From Streptomyces sp. AC1-42W (lineage in GTDB: Bacteria > Actinomycetota > Actinomycetes > Streptomycetales > Streptomycetaceae): 64,000 bases of DNA. Below the pieces are notes generated by a model. It had not been told where the DNA came from. It ran no database searches and was given only the letters and a program-made list of their open reading frames with translations. A program made the position numbers and the translations under genes. This document shows positions 46,369-53,738 of the stretch, piece by piece (within the stretch, counting starts at the first letter, position 1; the number at the start of each line of letters is the position of its first letter). The DNA lies in NCBI RefSeq assembly GCF_003248355.1, contig NZ_QKWY01000001.1:434001-498000 (forward strand). Direction: 5' to 3'.

Positions 46369-47550
46369 TCATGCCACCGACCTCCGAACCGCTTCGGCCA
46401 GCGCAGCAGCCCGCACGTCGTCAGATCCGCTGATGATGTGGTTCATCGCGTAGCCGAAGGCGATGCCGTGCTCGGGGTCGGCGAAGGCGAGTGAGCCGCC
46501 GCGGCCGGTATGGCCGAAGGCGTTCGGGCCGGTCATGAGGTTGCCCTCGGTGGGGAGCATGTATCCGGTGCTGAACCGGCTCGGAAACACCAGCACCTGG
46601 TCCATCCCGCTGGCCTGCTCTTCGGTCGCCGACGCCAGGGTCTCGGGGGCAATCAGGCGCACGCCGTCGACTTCGCCGATCAGCGAGGCGTACATCCGCG
46701 CGAGTGCGTGGGCGGTGCCGATTCCGTTGGAGGACGGGAGTTCTGCGGCCTGCACCTCTGGCGCGTCGAAGTCGATCGCGGCCGGGTCGGTCACCGCGTA
46801 CGCCCGGTTGCTGAAGGAGTTCGGGTCGCGCCAGGCGGCGACCTGTTCGCGAAGTTCCTCGGAAACGGCCTCGGCGGGCACGGTGGTGAGGTCGACGGCC
46901 GGTCGCCGGTACACCATGCGGCTGACTCGATCGCGTTCGCTCGCCGGCAGGCCGATGAAGAAGTCCAGCCCGAGCGGGCCCGCGATCTCCTCGGCGAAAA
47001 AACGGCCCGGCGAACGGCCGGAGACTCGGCGGATCACTTCACCGACCAGCCAGCCCCAGGTGCGACCGTGGTACCCGTGTGCAGTGCCCGGAGTCCACAG
47101 CGGGCGCTGGGCCGCGAGCGCTGCTGCCATGGGTTCCCAGGCCAGCGCCTCGGCCAGCGGGAGCGGTTGATCGAGGGCGACCAAGCCGGCCTGGTGGGAC
47201 AGGAGCCAGCGCACAGGGATGTCCGCCTTGCCGTTCGCCGAGAACTCCGGCCAGTACCTTGCCACCGGGGCATCGAGGTCCAGCAGGCCGCGCTCTGCCA
47301 GCATGTGCGCCGCGGTCGCGGTGGCTCCCTTGGTCGCCGAGTAGACCAGCTGCAAGGTGTCCCGTGTCCACAGACGACCGGTCTCCGGGTCGGCACACCC
47401 TCCCCACAGGTCCACCACCAGCCGGCCGTGCTGGTAGACGCACACGGCCGCGCCGATGTCCCCGTGCCGGGCGAAGTTCTCCATGAACGCTTCGCGGACC
47501 GGCTCGAACCCGGGCGCTACCTCACCGTCGATCGTCGTCATGCCGCTCAT
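46369..47550 (-). CDS. Serine hydrolase of the beta-lactamase / class C esterase (EstB) family
   Basis: This 393-aa enzyme has the nucleophile motif S-x-x-K in LVYSATKGATA (about residue 72). A Tyr in TAHGYHGRTWGW (about 180) replaces the YxN motif as in family VIII esterases, and HTGRGG (about 345) stands for the KTG box. The family includes carboxylesterases and D-aminopeptidases rather than true beta-lactamases. No signal peptide is visible, so it is probably cytoplasmic. It is convergent with the ParB-like gene and follows the ECF sigma gene on the same strand. I chose the ATG at 47550. Confidence 0.82.
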   Translation of the reverse strand: MSGMTTIDGEVAPGFEPVREAFMENFARHGDIGAAVCVYQHGRLVVDLWGGCADPETGRLWTRDTLQLVYSATKGATATAAHMLAERGLLDLDAPVARYWPEFSANGKADIPVRWLLSHQAGLVALDQPLPLAEALAWEPMAAALAAQRPLWTPGTAHGYHGRTWGWLVGEVIRRVSGRSPGRFFAEEIAGPLGLDFFIGLPASERDRVSRMVYRRPAVDLTTVPAEAVSEELREQVAAWRDPNSFSNRAYAVTDPAAIDFDAPEVQAAELPSSNGIGTAHALARMYASLIGEVDGVRLIAPETLASATEEQASGMDQVLVFPSRFSTGYMLPTEGNLMTGPNAFGHTGRGGSLAFADPEHGIAFGYAMNHIISGSDDVRAAALAEAVRRSVA

Positions 47551-47700
47551 ATTGGCAGCTTGGCTTCCTTCCTTGGCGGGGTAAGCGGACCTCACCCTCA
47601 CGGTCTCATTCGCCGCCAGCACCACCAGAACTGACTGCTGGTCTGACAACATCGGCTGCCAGCGGGCCCCGCGCAGCTCCCGGAGCGGTGCCGGAGTGGC

Positions 47701-48663
47701 CTATGCGTGGTGTCCGTGGGTTCGGCAGGGGACGCCCAGCCGGACAGCCACCTCAGTGAGGACGTCCGGACAGAAGTAGTACCAGCGCAGGCGCGTAATG
47801 CCACCGTCGGCCGTCTCCGCACGCAAGACGTCCTCGACCGCCTCGGGGCCGCTGCCGTCGGCCGGAGTAGCCCACACCAGCACCAGCGGGTCGCCGTCCA
47901 ACTCCCGGACCTCGGCACGCCACCGGACGGACGTCTCCAGGTGCAGCGTGTGGTGCAACGAGCCGGCGGCGATCTGGTCCCGCCCGACCTCGTGAGCCAC
48001 GCCGATCACATCGCTGACTGCGTCGTCGACGAAGAGCTTGGTCAGCCCGCCCAAGTCGTACGAGGTGAACGCCGCCGCGAGGGCATCGAGAGTGTCCCGG
48101 TCGGGAGCCGTACGGCGAGTGAGTGCCGCTGCCCGCTCCGGATCGGCCAGGCGCCCGCGGCCACGGTGCAGTGCGGCCTTGACCGCCCCCTCGGTGGTGT
48201 TCAGCATGGCGGCGATCTCCTTCAACGGCAGGTCAAAGACGTCCTTGAGGACGACAGCGGCACGCTCCTGCGGCGCTAGCAGGGTGGCCACCTCCGCGAG
48301 TGCATCCCGCACCTCGGCGGGATCAGCGCCAGGAGGGGCGGCGCGCTCGGACGGTTCCACGAGAAGCGGGGCCGGGCGGCGTACCTGGTCGAGGTAGGCG
48401 TTCGTCGCGATCCGCACCAGCCACGCCATCGGGCGTTCGACCGGCTGGTGGGTCTGCGCGGCCCGGGTGAACGCCCGGGCGAGCGCCTCCTGCGCCAGGT
48501 CCTCGGCGTCCCACACGCTGCCGGTCAAGCGACGGCAGTACTGGAACAGCTCACCCCGCAGCGGTTCCAGAGCGGCCAGAAACTCACGGCGTGCGGCCTG
48601 GGCAGCCTTGAGCATGGGCTGCGGCAGACCGCCTGCCAGGGGCGACTGTTGGGGCTGAGGCAT
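47701..48663 (-). CDS. ECF sigma factor with C-terminal SnoaL-like domain
   Basis: This 320-aa sigma-70 family protein has region 2 (about 30-95, SVWDAEDLAQEALARAF) and region 4 (about 135-190, LPLKEIAAMLNTTEGAVKAALHRGRGRL). An extra C-terminal domain of about 120 residues is like SnoaL/NTF2. Such sigma factors are usually controlled through that extension or a neighbouring enzyme rather than a membrane anti-sigma. No anti-sigma gene is adjacent; the serine hydrolase downstream is the likely co-transcribed partner. The ATG at 48663 has AAGGAG ten bases upstream. Confidence 0.83.
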   Translation of the reverse strand: MPQPQQSPLAGGLPQPMLKAAQAARREFLAALEPLRGELFQYCRRLTGSVWDAEDLAQEALARAFTRAAQTHQPVERPMAWLVRIATNAYLDQVRRPAPLLVEPSERAAPPGADPAEVRDALAEVATLLAPQERAAVVLKDVFDLPLKEIAAMLNTTEGAVKAALHRGRGRLADPERAAALTRRTAPDRDTLDALAAAFTSYDLGGLTKLFVDDAVSDVIGVAHEVGRDQIAAGSLHHTLHLETSVRWRAEVRELDGDPLVLVWATPADGSGPEAVEDVLRAETADGGITRLRWYYFCPDVLTEVAVRLGVPCRTHGHHA

Positions 48664-48853
48664 CGCTTCACGACTCCTTGGAGGTATCTGGCTGTACACA
48701 CCGGTACGACGTGACGGCCTACCAGCCGGATACGTAGCCGGGCCAGTGACCCCGCTCACTCCTCGGCCCTGCTGGCCCCTCGCTGATCAGGTGATCTGAT
48801 CGTCTCGGGGCCGTGCACGCGAGGCGCTCGGTTGCTGGCCCGCGCCTAGCGTT

Positions 48854-48890
48854 TGCCTGCTCATGGCCATCAAGTGGCCATGAGCAGGCA
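48854..48890 (-). terminator. Perfect 16-bp terminator hairpin of the oxygenase operon
   Basis: A perfect inverted repeat at 48854-48869 and 48875-48890 surrounds a five-base loop. It lies 62 bases past the stop codon of the oxygenase gene on the minus strand, and marks the end of the operon that starts at 53481. Confidence 0.8.
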
Positions 48891-48951
48891 GCGACCGATG
48901 GAGTCCCGCCCGAAGCGCCGGCGTCTCCCCCTCGGAGGCGGCTCGACCGGC

Positions 48952-49521
48952 TCAGAGGCAATCGGCGTCGACGCGTACGACGAGGGTCACTCGTTCGCCT
49001 CTCGTGATCGGCCGTACGCCGTGGATGTGCTCGCGGGTGGCGGGGAAGGCGACCAGGGTGCCGCAGGGCGGCTTGATCTCCTGGGCGGGGTTCTCGAAGA
49101 ACAGTTCGCCGCCGCCGTAGGAGTCCGGTGTGTTGAGCCAGACCACAAGGGTGAGGTCGCCGCCGACGATGGGCTGTCCGTTGGTCCGGGCCCGCTCGCG
49201 CTCGATGTCGGTGACCTCGTCGTGGTGGGCGACGAAGCCGACGCCGGGGCCGTAGCGGTAGACGACCGCCGGCTGGGTGGGTATGCGCTTCGGGGCGATC
49301 TCGAAGTGGCTGCGGACGTGGGCGGCGCAGTGGGAGATGACCGCCTCCTCCAGGTGCGTCGGGATCTCGACGTACTCGCTCTTGCGCAGCGTTTCGTCGA
49401 TGACGCCCTGGTAGGTGCGGGGGCGGGCGGTGTGGTTCTTCACGTGGTCCATCAGCGCTCCGCAGAGGCTGAGGGGGATGGCGCTCTCTACGACGAGAGG
49501 TAAGCGGCTCTTCCAGGTCAT
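48952..49521 (-). CDS. Fe(II)/2-oxoglutarate-dependent oxygenase (PKHD-type)
   Basis: This 189-aa enzyme has the jelly-roll oxygenase metal motif H-x-D in FVAHHDEVTD (about 100-103), the distal His in EHIHGVRPI (about 163) and an Arg in GERVTLVV that would bind 2-oxoglutarate. GGDLTLVVWLN and GGGELFFENP match the prolyl/lysyl hydroxylase-like family. I chose the ATG at 49521: it overlaps the stop of the upstream synthetase-like gene (ATGA) and has AAGGAG eight bases before it. It is the last gene of the unusual operon, so hydroxylation of an amino-acid or peptide product is inferred. Confidence 0.85.
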   Translation of the reverse strand: MTWKSRLPLVVESAIPLSLCGALMDHVKNHTARPRTYQGVIDETLRKSEYVEIPTHLEEAVISHCAAHVRSHFEIAPKRIPTQPAVVYRYGPGVGFVAHHDEVTDIERERARTNGQPIVGGDLTLVVWLNTPDSYGGGELFFENPAQEIKPPCGTLVAFPATREHIHGVRPITRGERVTLVVRVDADCL

Positions 49522-50894
49522 GAGGTGGTCTCCTTCCACCAACGGGTGCCTTCGGGCGAGTCCTCAAGGACGACGCCCTGCTGGGTGAGCTGTTCGCGGA
49601 TCGCGTCGGCCTCGGCGAACTTCTTCGCCGCGCGGAGCCGGTCGCGTTCCTTCACGAGTTCGTCGACGGCGGCGTCGCTCTGGGCGGCGCCGGGGATGTC
49701 GAAGGTTCCGAAGAGGTTGTTCACGTCCTCGATCAGCCGCAGGGCGGCCGGGCCGGCCGGTTCCTCCATGCGGTTCTGCTCGCGGATGTACTGGAACAGG
49801 ACGGCGAGGGCACCGGGGGTGTCGAAGTCGTCGTCCAGGCGCTCGCGCATCTCGTTCCAGGCGTCCGTCGCGCGTGCGGCGTTGGCCGGGCTGTCGGTGT
49901 GCGCGGGGTCGATGGTCCGGGCGAAGTTCTCGATCCGGCGGCGTGCCCCTCGGGCCTGCTCCAGGGTGGAGTCGTTCAGCTCCATGGAGGAGCGGTAGTG
50001 CTGGGAGAGGAAGGCGTGTCGCAGGGTGCGGAAGTCCGTCCGGGCGAGGGCGTCGCGGATGGTGAGGAAGTTGCCGGTGCTCTTCGACATCTTCTCGCCG
50101 TCGACCCGCAGCAGACCGGTGTGCATCCAGTAGCGGGCCAGCGGCTCGATGCCGGAGGCGGCTTCCATCTGGGCGACCTCGGCCTCGTGGTGCGGGAAGA
50201 TGAGGTCGACGGCACCGCCGTGCAGGTCGTACGAGGGCCCGAAGAAGGTCTCCGTGATCGCGGTGTCCTCGATGTGCCACCCCGGCCGTCCCTGGCCCAG
50301 GTCGGTCTCCCAGAACGGCTCGCCGTCCTTGCGGCCCTTCCACAGGGCGAAGTCGCCCGGGTTGCGCTTCTTCGAGTTGTCGTCGATCCGCGACACCGAG
50401 TCCTCGGGGCGGAGATCGGTGCGGCCGGAGAGCTTGCCGTACGCGGGGAAAGAGGCCAGGTCGAAGTACCAGCCGTCGTCGAGCTGGTAGGCGTGGCCGC
50501 GCTCGATCAGCCGCTTGATCTGGTCCACGATCGCGTCGATGTGGTCGTGCGCCCGCGCATGGACGTCGACACGGGTGTTCCCCAGCGCGGCCATGTCCTC
50601 CAGGTACTGCTTCTCGAAGAGGGCCGCGATCTCCTCCGGCGGGACGCCCTGCTCCGCAGACCGCCGGATGATCTTGTCGTCGACGTCGGTGATGTTCTGG
50701 AGGTACGTGACCTTGTACCCGCTCGCCTCCAGGTACCGGGCGATGAAGTCGAACTGCGTGTACGTCTTCGCGTGCCCGACGTGGCTGGGGCCGTACACGG
50801 TGGGTCCGCACACGAACATCCGCACCTCGGCCTCCCGCTCGGGGCGGAACTCCTCGGTCTGGCCGGTCAGCGTGTTGTGGACCTTGATCGACAT
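49518..50894 (-). CDS. Cysteinyl-tRNA synthetase-like enzyme
   Basis: This 458-aa class I synthetase is full length for CysRS. It has the HIGH motif as SHVGHAKTY (about 36), the KMSKS motif in GEKMSKSTGN (about 268), and zinc ligands Cys in MFVCGPTVYG (about 28) and His/Glu in FPHHEAE (about 234). The second Cys ligand of the usual GWHIECSAM block is Asp here (GWHIEDTA). It is probably a second copy, since the housekeeping cysS is normally elsewhere in the genome. Two ATGs (50897, 50894) follow AGGAGG; I prefer the second. In this operon it may activate an amino acid for a biosynthetic ligase or provide charged tRNA. Confidence 0.87.
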   Translation of the reverse strand: MSIKVHNTLTGQTEEFRPEREAEVRMFVCGPTVYGPSHVGHAKTYTQFDFIARYLEASGYKVTYLQNITDVDDKIIRRSAEQGVPPEEIAALFEKQYLEDMAALGNTRVDVHARAHDHIDAIVDQIKRLIERGHAYQLDDGWYFDLASFPAYGKLSGRTDLRPEDSVSRIDDNSKKRNPGDFALWKGRKDGEPFWETDLGQGRPGWHIEDTAITETFFGPSYDLHGGAVDLIFPHHEAEVAQMEAASGIEPLARYWMHTGLLRVDGEKMSKSTGNFLTIRDALARTDFRTLRHAFLSQHYRSSMELNDSTLEQARGARRRIENFARTIDPAHTDSPANAARATDAWNEMRERLDDDFDTPGALAVLFQYIREQNRMEEPAGPAALRLIEDVNNLFGTFDIPGAAQSDAAVDELVKERDRLRAAKKFAEADAIREQLTQQGVVLEDSPEGTRWWKETTS

Positions 50895-50948
50895 CATGCC
50901 TCCTGTGTAAGCGGATCACGCAGCGTACTGACGCCTGGACATAAGCGT

Positions 50949-51878
50949 CTAACTGGAACCGCCGCGCTCGCCGCAGGGGACGAATCGCGGGGACGGCAGG
51001 GTGGCGAAGACCGACGCCTCCTCCCCGAGAAGGTGGTGGTTGGCCTGCTGGTACGCCTTCCGCACGGCCTCGATCGCCCCGGGGCTGAGGTCCATCCCGA
51101 CCACGCGGCAGAACTCGCTCAGGGCCTCGCACCGCCGCTCCAGGTCGGCCATCGATAGCGGGTCGCACTGCTGGGCCTCGATCAGCAGGTTCTCCTGCTC
51201 GCTGCTGATCAGGCCGAGTGCGCCGAGGGAGTACAGCTTCCACTTCATGTTCGGCAGCAGTTGGCCCGAGCGGGCGTACATCCAGTCCACGACCTCGTCC
51301 AGCGCCCCCGAGAGGACGAAGTGGCCCGTGGGCACTCCGACCCGCCGCGCCATGCGCAGTGGGATCTCGCGCACGTCCCAGGTGAGCCGGTTGTGCAGCC
51401 GGTAGGTCTCGCCCTCCAGGCGCTGGAGCTGCTCGCGTGTCTTGTGGGAGATCAGTGCCCCGAAGGCTTCCTCGCGGTCGAACAGCGGCTCGCCCTTGTT
51501 CCCGTAGGCGTCGCACTTGTCGCTGTTCCACGTCGTGCGGGGGTCGGCCTCGTACTGGAAGAGGAGCTGGTGGACGTTGACCTCCATGCGTCCCCAGGGA
51601 ACCGGCAGGTGGAAGCTGAACTCCGGGATCCAGGCGGGGAGCCGGTCGCGGACCAGGGCGTACGTGTCCGCCGGCCGCGGCCTCCACTCGTCCTCCTTGA
51701 TCGGGACATCGAGGATGACGGCCAGGTCGAAGTCGGAATCGGTGCTGAACCGGGTGACGTTGCGGGGCGCGACCGCCGAGGAGGACAGGACGTAGAGCGC
51801 CTGGACCTCGGGCATCGTCTTGAGCGTGTCGAGCAGACCTCCGGCAGCGGCGCGGGCCTGCGTTCTCAGGTTTTCCAC
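50949..51878 (-). CDS. Nucleotidyltransferase-domain protein
   Basis: This 309-aa protein has the minimal nucleotidyltransferase pattern: a Ser-rich turn YVLSSSAVAPRNVTRFSTDSDFDLAVIL (about 29-57) with the metal-binding Asp-x-Asp in SDFD, and a third acidic residue probably in GRMEVNVHQL. The C-terminal half is helical (about 140-290). The enzyme would transfer a nucleotide from NTP to a small molecule, peptide or RNA. The GTG at 51878 has AAGGAG five bases upstream and is 13 bases after the ATP-grasp stop. The substrate is unknown. Confidence 0.75.
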   Translation of the reverse strand: MENLRTQARAAAGGLLDTLKTMPEVQALYVLSSSAVAPRNVTRFSTDSDFDLAVILDVPIKEDEWRPRPADTYALVRDRLPAWIPEFSFHLPVPWGRMEVNVHQLLFQYEADPRTTWNSDKCDAYGNKGEPLFDREEAFGALISHKTREQLQRLEGETYRLHNRLTWDVREIPLRMARRVGVPTGHFVLSGALDEVVDWMYARSGQLLPNMKWKLYSLGALGLISSEQENLLIEAQQCDPLSMADLERRCEALSEFCRVVGMDLSPGAIEAVRKAYQQANHHLLGEEASVFATLPSPRFVPCGERGGSS

Positions 51879-51891
51879 GGGAACTCCTTGG

Positions 51892-53013
51892 TCAGATGAT
51901 CGGGCGATCCATCACGGAGCGGAGCGCGGGAACGAGCTCCAGCGCGACGCCGCCGTGGGTGCGCTGGATGTGTGCGAGGGAGGGGCTGCTGTTGCCCTCG
52001 ATGACCACGGGTCCGCCGGGCGTCAGTGCGATGTCCCAGCCGATGAAGGGCACCTGCGGGAAGAGGCGGGCACAGCGCGCGGCCAGCTCTCGGACCTCCG
52101 TCATGCGGGAGATCCGGTGGTCGGCGAACGGCACCGAACTGACCCCGTGGCGGGTGTGGGCATTCAGGTACCGGTCGTAGCCATGGCGGTCGAGTCGCCC
52201 GTCCGGATGGACACGGATCTGCATGCCGCCGGCGGCCGAGTTGTCCGTGGTGCGCTCGGTACCGCCGAGCTTCAACATCACGTACAGGACCTCGGCGACG
52301 CCTTCCCGCAGCAGGGTGATCACGCGGAACGTGTTGAGGGCGTACGGGTTCAGCACGTCCAGGTCGGGGTGCTGCGGCACGTGCTGCTCCATCAGCCACG
52401 TACCCCACTGCTGCGCGTAGGCCGGCAGGTCGAAGCCGTCCTCGCCAGGCCGCACGATCACAACACCGGACCCACCGCTGGAGTAGCGGGAGGGCTTGAC
52501 CACCACGCGGCCGAGTCCGGAAGCGTGGTCGAGGACCTCCGTCAGCGGCACCACATCACCGCCGGACGTCACACCCGTGCGGCGGTCACCGCTCGCGATG
52601 AGCGCGGGCTGCGGGACGCCAGCGGAGGCGAGGATCCTCTTGCAGGACGTCTTGTCGTCCAGGTTGATCGCGTCCCGGTTCACGCGGGGAAGGAGCCGGT
52701 GGAACAGGGCGCTCTCCGGCAGGTACGAGCAGGCCCGCTCGGCAGACACCTCGCGCCGGTACCCGCCGTAGCGGAAGTAGTGGAAGGGCAGGCAGCGCCA
52801 CCGCGCGGAGACCTTCACCAAGTCCCCGGTGATGCGGGCCAGGCTCTTCCTGTCCTCGTCGCGCAGCATCGCCTGCAGGTGCTCGCTCCGCAGCTGCCGC
52901 ACTTGGTAGGGGAGAAACCGCACGCCGGACACGCGAGGAAGGACCTGGGTGCGGAACCACTCCTCGGTCACGGCCTGGCGGTGATTGAAGCCGCGGTTCG
53001 CGGTACGTCTCAT
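51892..53013 (-). CDS. ATP-grasp ligase (sugar-transfer-associated type)
   Basis: This 373-aa ATP-grasp enzyme has the nucleotide-binding strand pair VVVKPSRYSSGGSGVVIV (about 170-188), NPYALNTFRVITLL (about 223-236) and the metal site GWDIALTPGGPVVIEGNSSPSL (about 322-343). It resembles the ATPgrasp_ST family, which joins carboxylates to amines through acyl phosphates. Its N-terminal 110 residues are basic and unlike common ligases. GGGAGGAG precedes the ATG. It follows the small ORFs and precedes the nucleotidyltransferase, suggesting it builds an amide or peptide bond in the pathway product. Confidence 0.83.
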   Translation of the reverse strand: MRRTANRGFNHRQAVTEEWFRTQVLPRVSGVRFLPYQVRQLRSEHLQAMLRDEDRKSLARITGDLVKVSARWRCLPFHYFRYGGYRREVSAERACSYLPESALFHRLLPRVNRDAINLDDKTSCKRILASAGVPQPALIASGDRRTGVTSGGDVVPLTEVLDHASGLGRVVVKPSRYSSGGSGVVIVRPGEDGFDLPAYAQQWGTWLMEQHVPQHPDLDVLNPYALNTFRVITLLREGVAEVLYVMLKLGGTERTTDNSAAGGMQIRVHPDGRLDRHGYDRYLNAHTRHGVSSVPFADHRISRMTEVRELAARCARLFPQVPFIGWDIALTPGGPVVIEGNSSPSLAHIQRTHGGVALELVPALRSVMDRPII

Positions 53014-53030
53014 GGTGCTCCTCCCGTTTC

Positions 53031-53120
53031 TCAGTGGTTCGGGGTTCCGGCGATGGCCAACGTGACGACGAGCGCACTGACGACGATCACGTAGGCCACG
53101 ACAGCGAGGCGCTGCCTCAT
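53031..53120 (-). CDS. 29-aa single-helix membrane peptide
   Basis: This ORF is too short for most gene finders. It starts MRQRLAVVAYVIVV and continues hydrophobic to residue 24, then ends GTPNH. The start ATG overlaps the stop of the preceding small ORF (ATGA), and the ATP-grasp gene starts 17 bases after its stop. The coupling and the well-formed membrane helix support translation. It could be a membrane anchor, a leader or a peptide product. Confidence 0.55.
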   Translation of the reverse strand: MRQRLAVVAYVIVVSALVVTLAIAGTPNH

Positions 53121-53320
53121 CGGGCGGGCCCGATGTTGTCGGCGGCCGTCGACCAGGCGATGCCGTTCGCGGGCTGGATGTGGGCGATACGGATGAGCCG
53201 GCCGCCGTGCCTCTCGTGGACGACGGCCGTCAGCTCCCCTTCACCGCGGCTCGCGATGTCGCGGACCAGGCGGTGAAGGAGGGGGTGGTCCTCCCGGCCT
53301 TCGGCATCGACCGGATTCAC
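53117..53320 (-). CDS. 67-aa conserved-looking small protein
   Basis: I read this ORF from the GTG at 53320, which overlaps the stop of the 54-aa ORF (GTGA). A longer frame opens at an ATG at 53371. The C-terminal half reads GELTAVVHERHGGRLIRIAHIQPANGIAW, an amphipathic strand pattern of a small globular domain. The stop overlaps the next start. I do not recognise the family. Its position at the head of the ligase operon suggests a carrier, substrate or regulator. Confidence 0.55.
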   Translation of the reverse strand: MNPVDAEGREDHPLLHRLVRDIASRGEGELTAVVHERHGGRLIRIAHIQPANGIAWSTAADNIGPAR

Positions 53321-53481
53321 CGCTCGGACTCCTCGCGGTCGCTCGCTCCGCGACGAAGGAATCTCTCCCATCCCGACTCGGCGCGGGCGCGGAGGGCTGG
53401 GCTCGGACCGGCCGACGGCTCGGGAACCGTGTGCTGTCGTCCGCTGGCACCGGGCCTACGGACGGGCAAAGGCTGGCTCAT
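53317..53481 (-). CDS. 54-aa Arg/Pro-rich first ORF of the operon
   Basis: The ATG at 53481 has an excellent ribosome binding site (GAGGAGG, five bases away). The product starts MSQPLPVRRPGASG and ends with a charged stretch, RRGASDREESER. Composition alone does not prove coding, because Arg/Pro-rich frames are common in GC-rich DNA, but the strong ribosome site and GTGA coupling to the next ORF do support it. It could be a precursor peptide or a leader that sets translation of the operon. Confidence 0.5.
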   Translation of the reverse strand: MSQPLPVRRPGASGRQHTVPEPSAGPSPALRARAESGWERFLRRGASDREESER

Positions 53482-53500
53482 CACGACCTCCTCGGGGGGT

Positions 53501-53541
53501 GCAGCCCGTCACCCACGCGAGGGACGTCGATGACGGGCTGC
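53501..53541. promoter_or_regulatory. 11-bp perfect inverted repeat in the operon leader
   Basis: GCAGCCCGTCA at 53501-53511 and TGACGGGCTGC at 53531-53541 are separated by 19 bases. The repeat lies 20 bases upstream of the first small ORF on the minus strand. It may be an operator of the divergent regulator or a leader hairpin. Confidence 0.45.
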
Positions 53542-53671
53542 GGTCCTGGGAGCCGTCCGGAGCGGGGCGGGGGAGCCGGTTAACCCGGGTGCTCAGCTCC
53601 GAACGGCGTGAGGCCCAGTGAACGGCCGTGGACCACAGGCCCGGAACGTTTCCAGGGGGTTCCTCCAGCGA

Positions 53672-53689
53672 GAGAAACCCCCGTTTCTC
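53672..53689. promoter_or_regulatory. Palindrome upstream of the XRE-TPR regulator, putative operator
   Basis: GAGAAAC-CCCC-GTTTCTC is a perfect 7-bp inverted repeat with a four-base spacer. It lies 49 bases before the regulator's start codon and is in the divergent control region of the small-ORF operon. Size and symmetry fit a dimeric helix-turn-helix protein. Confidence 0.5.
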
Positions 53690-53738
53690 GCACGCACGGG
53701 GAGTAGCCTCCTGACTACCAACCTGAGGGGAGGGTGGG

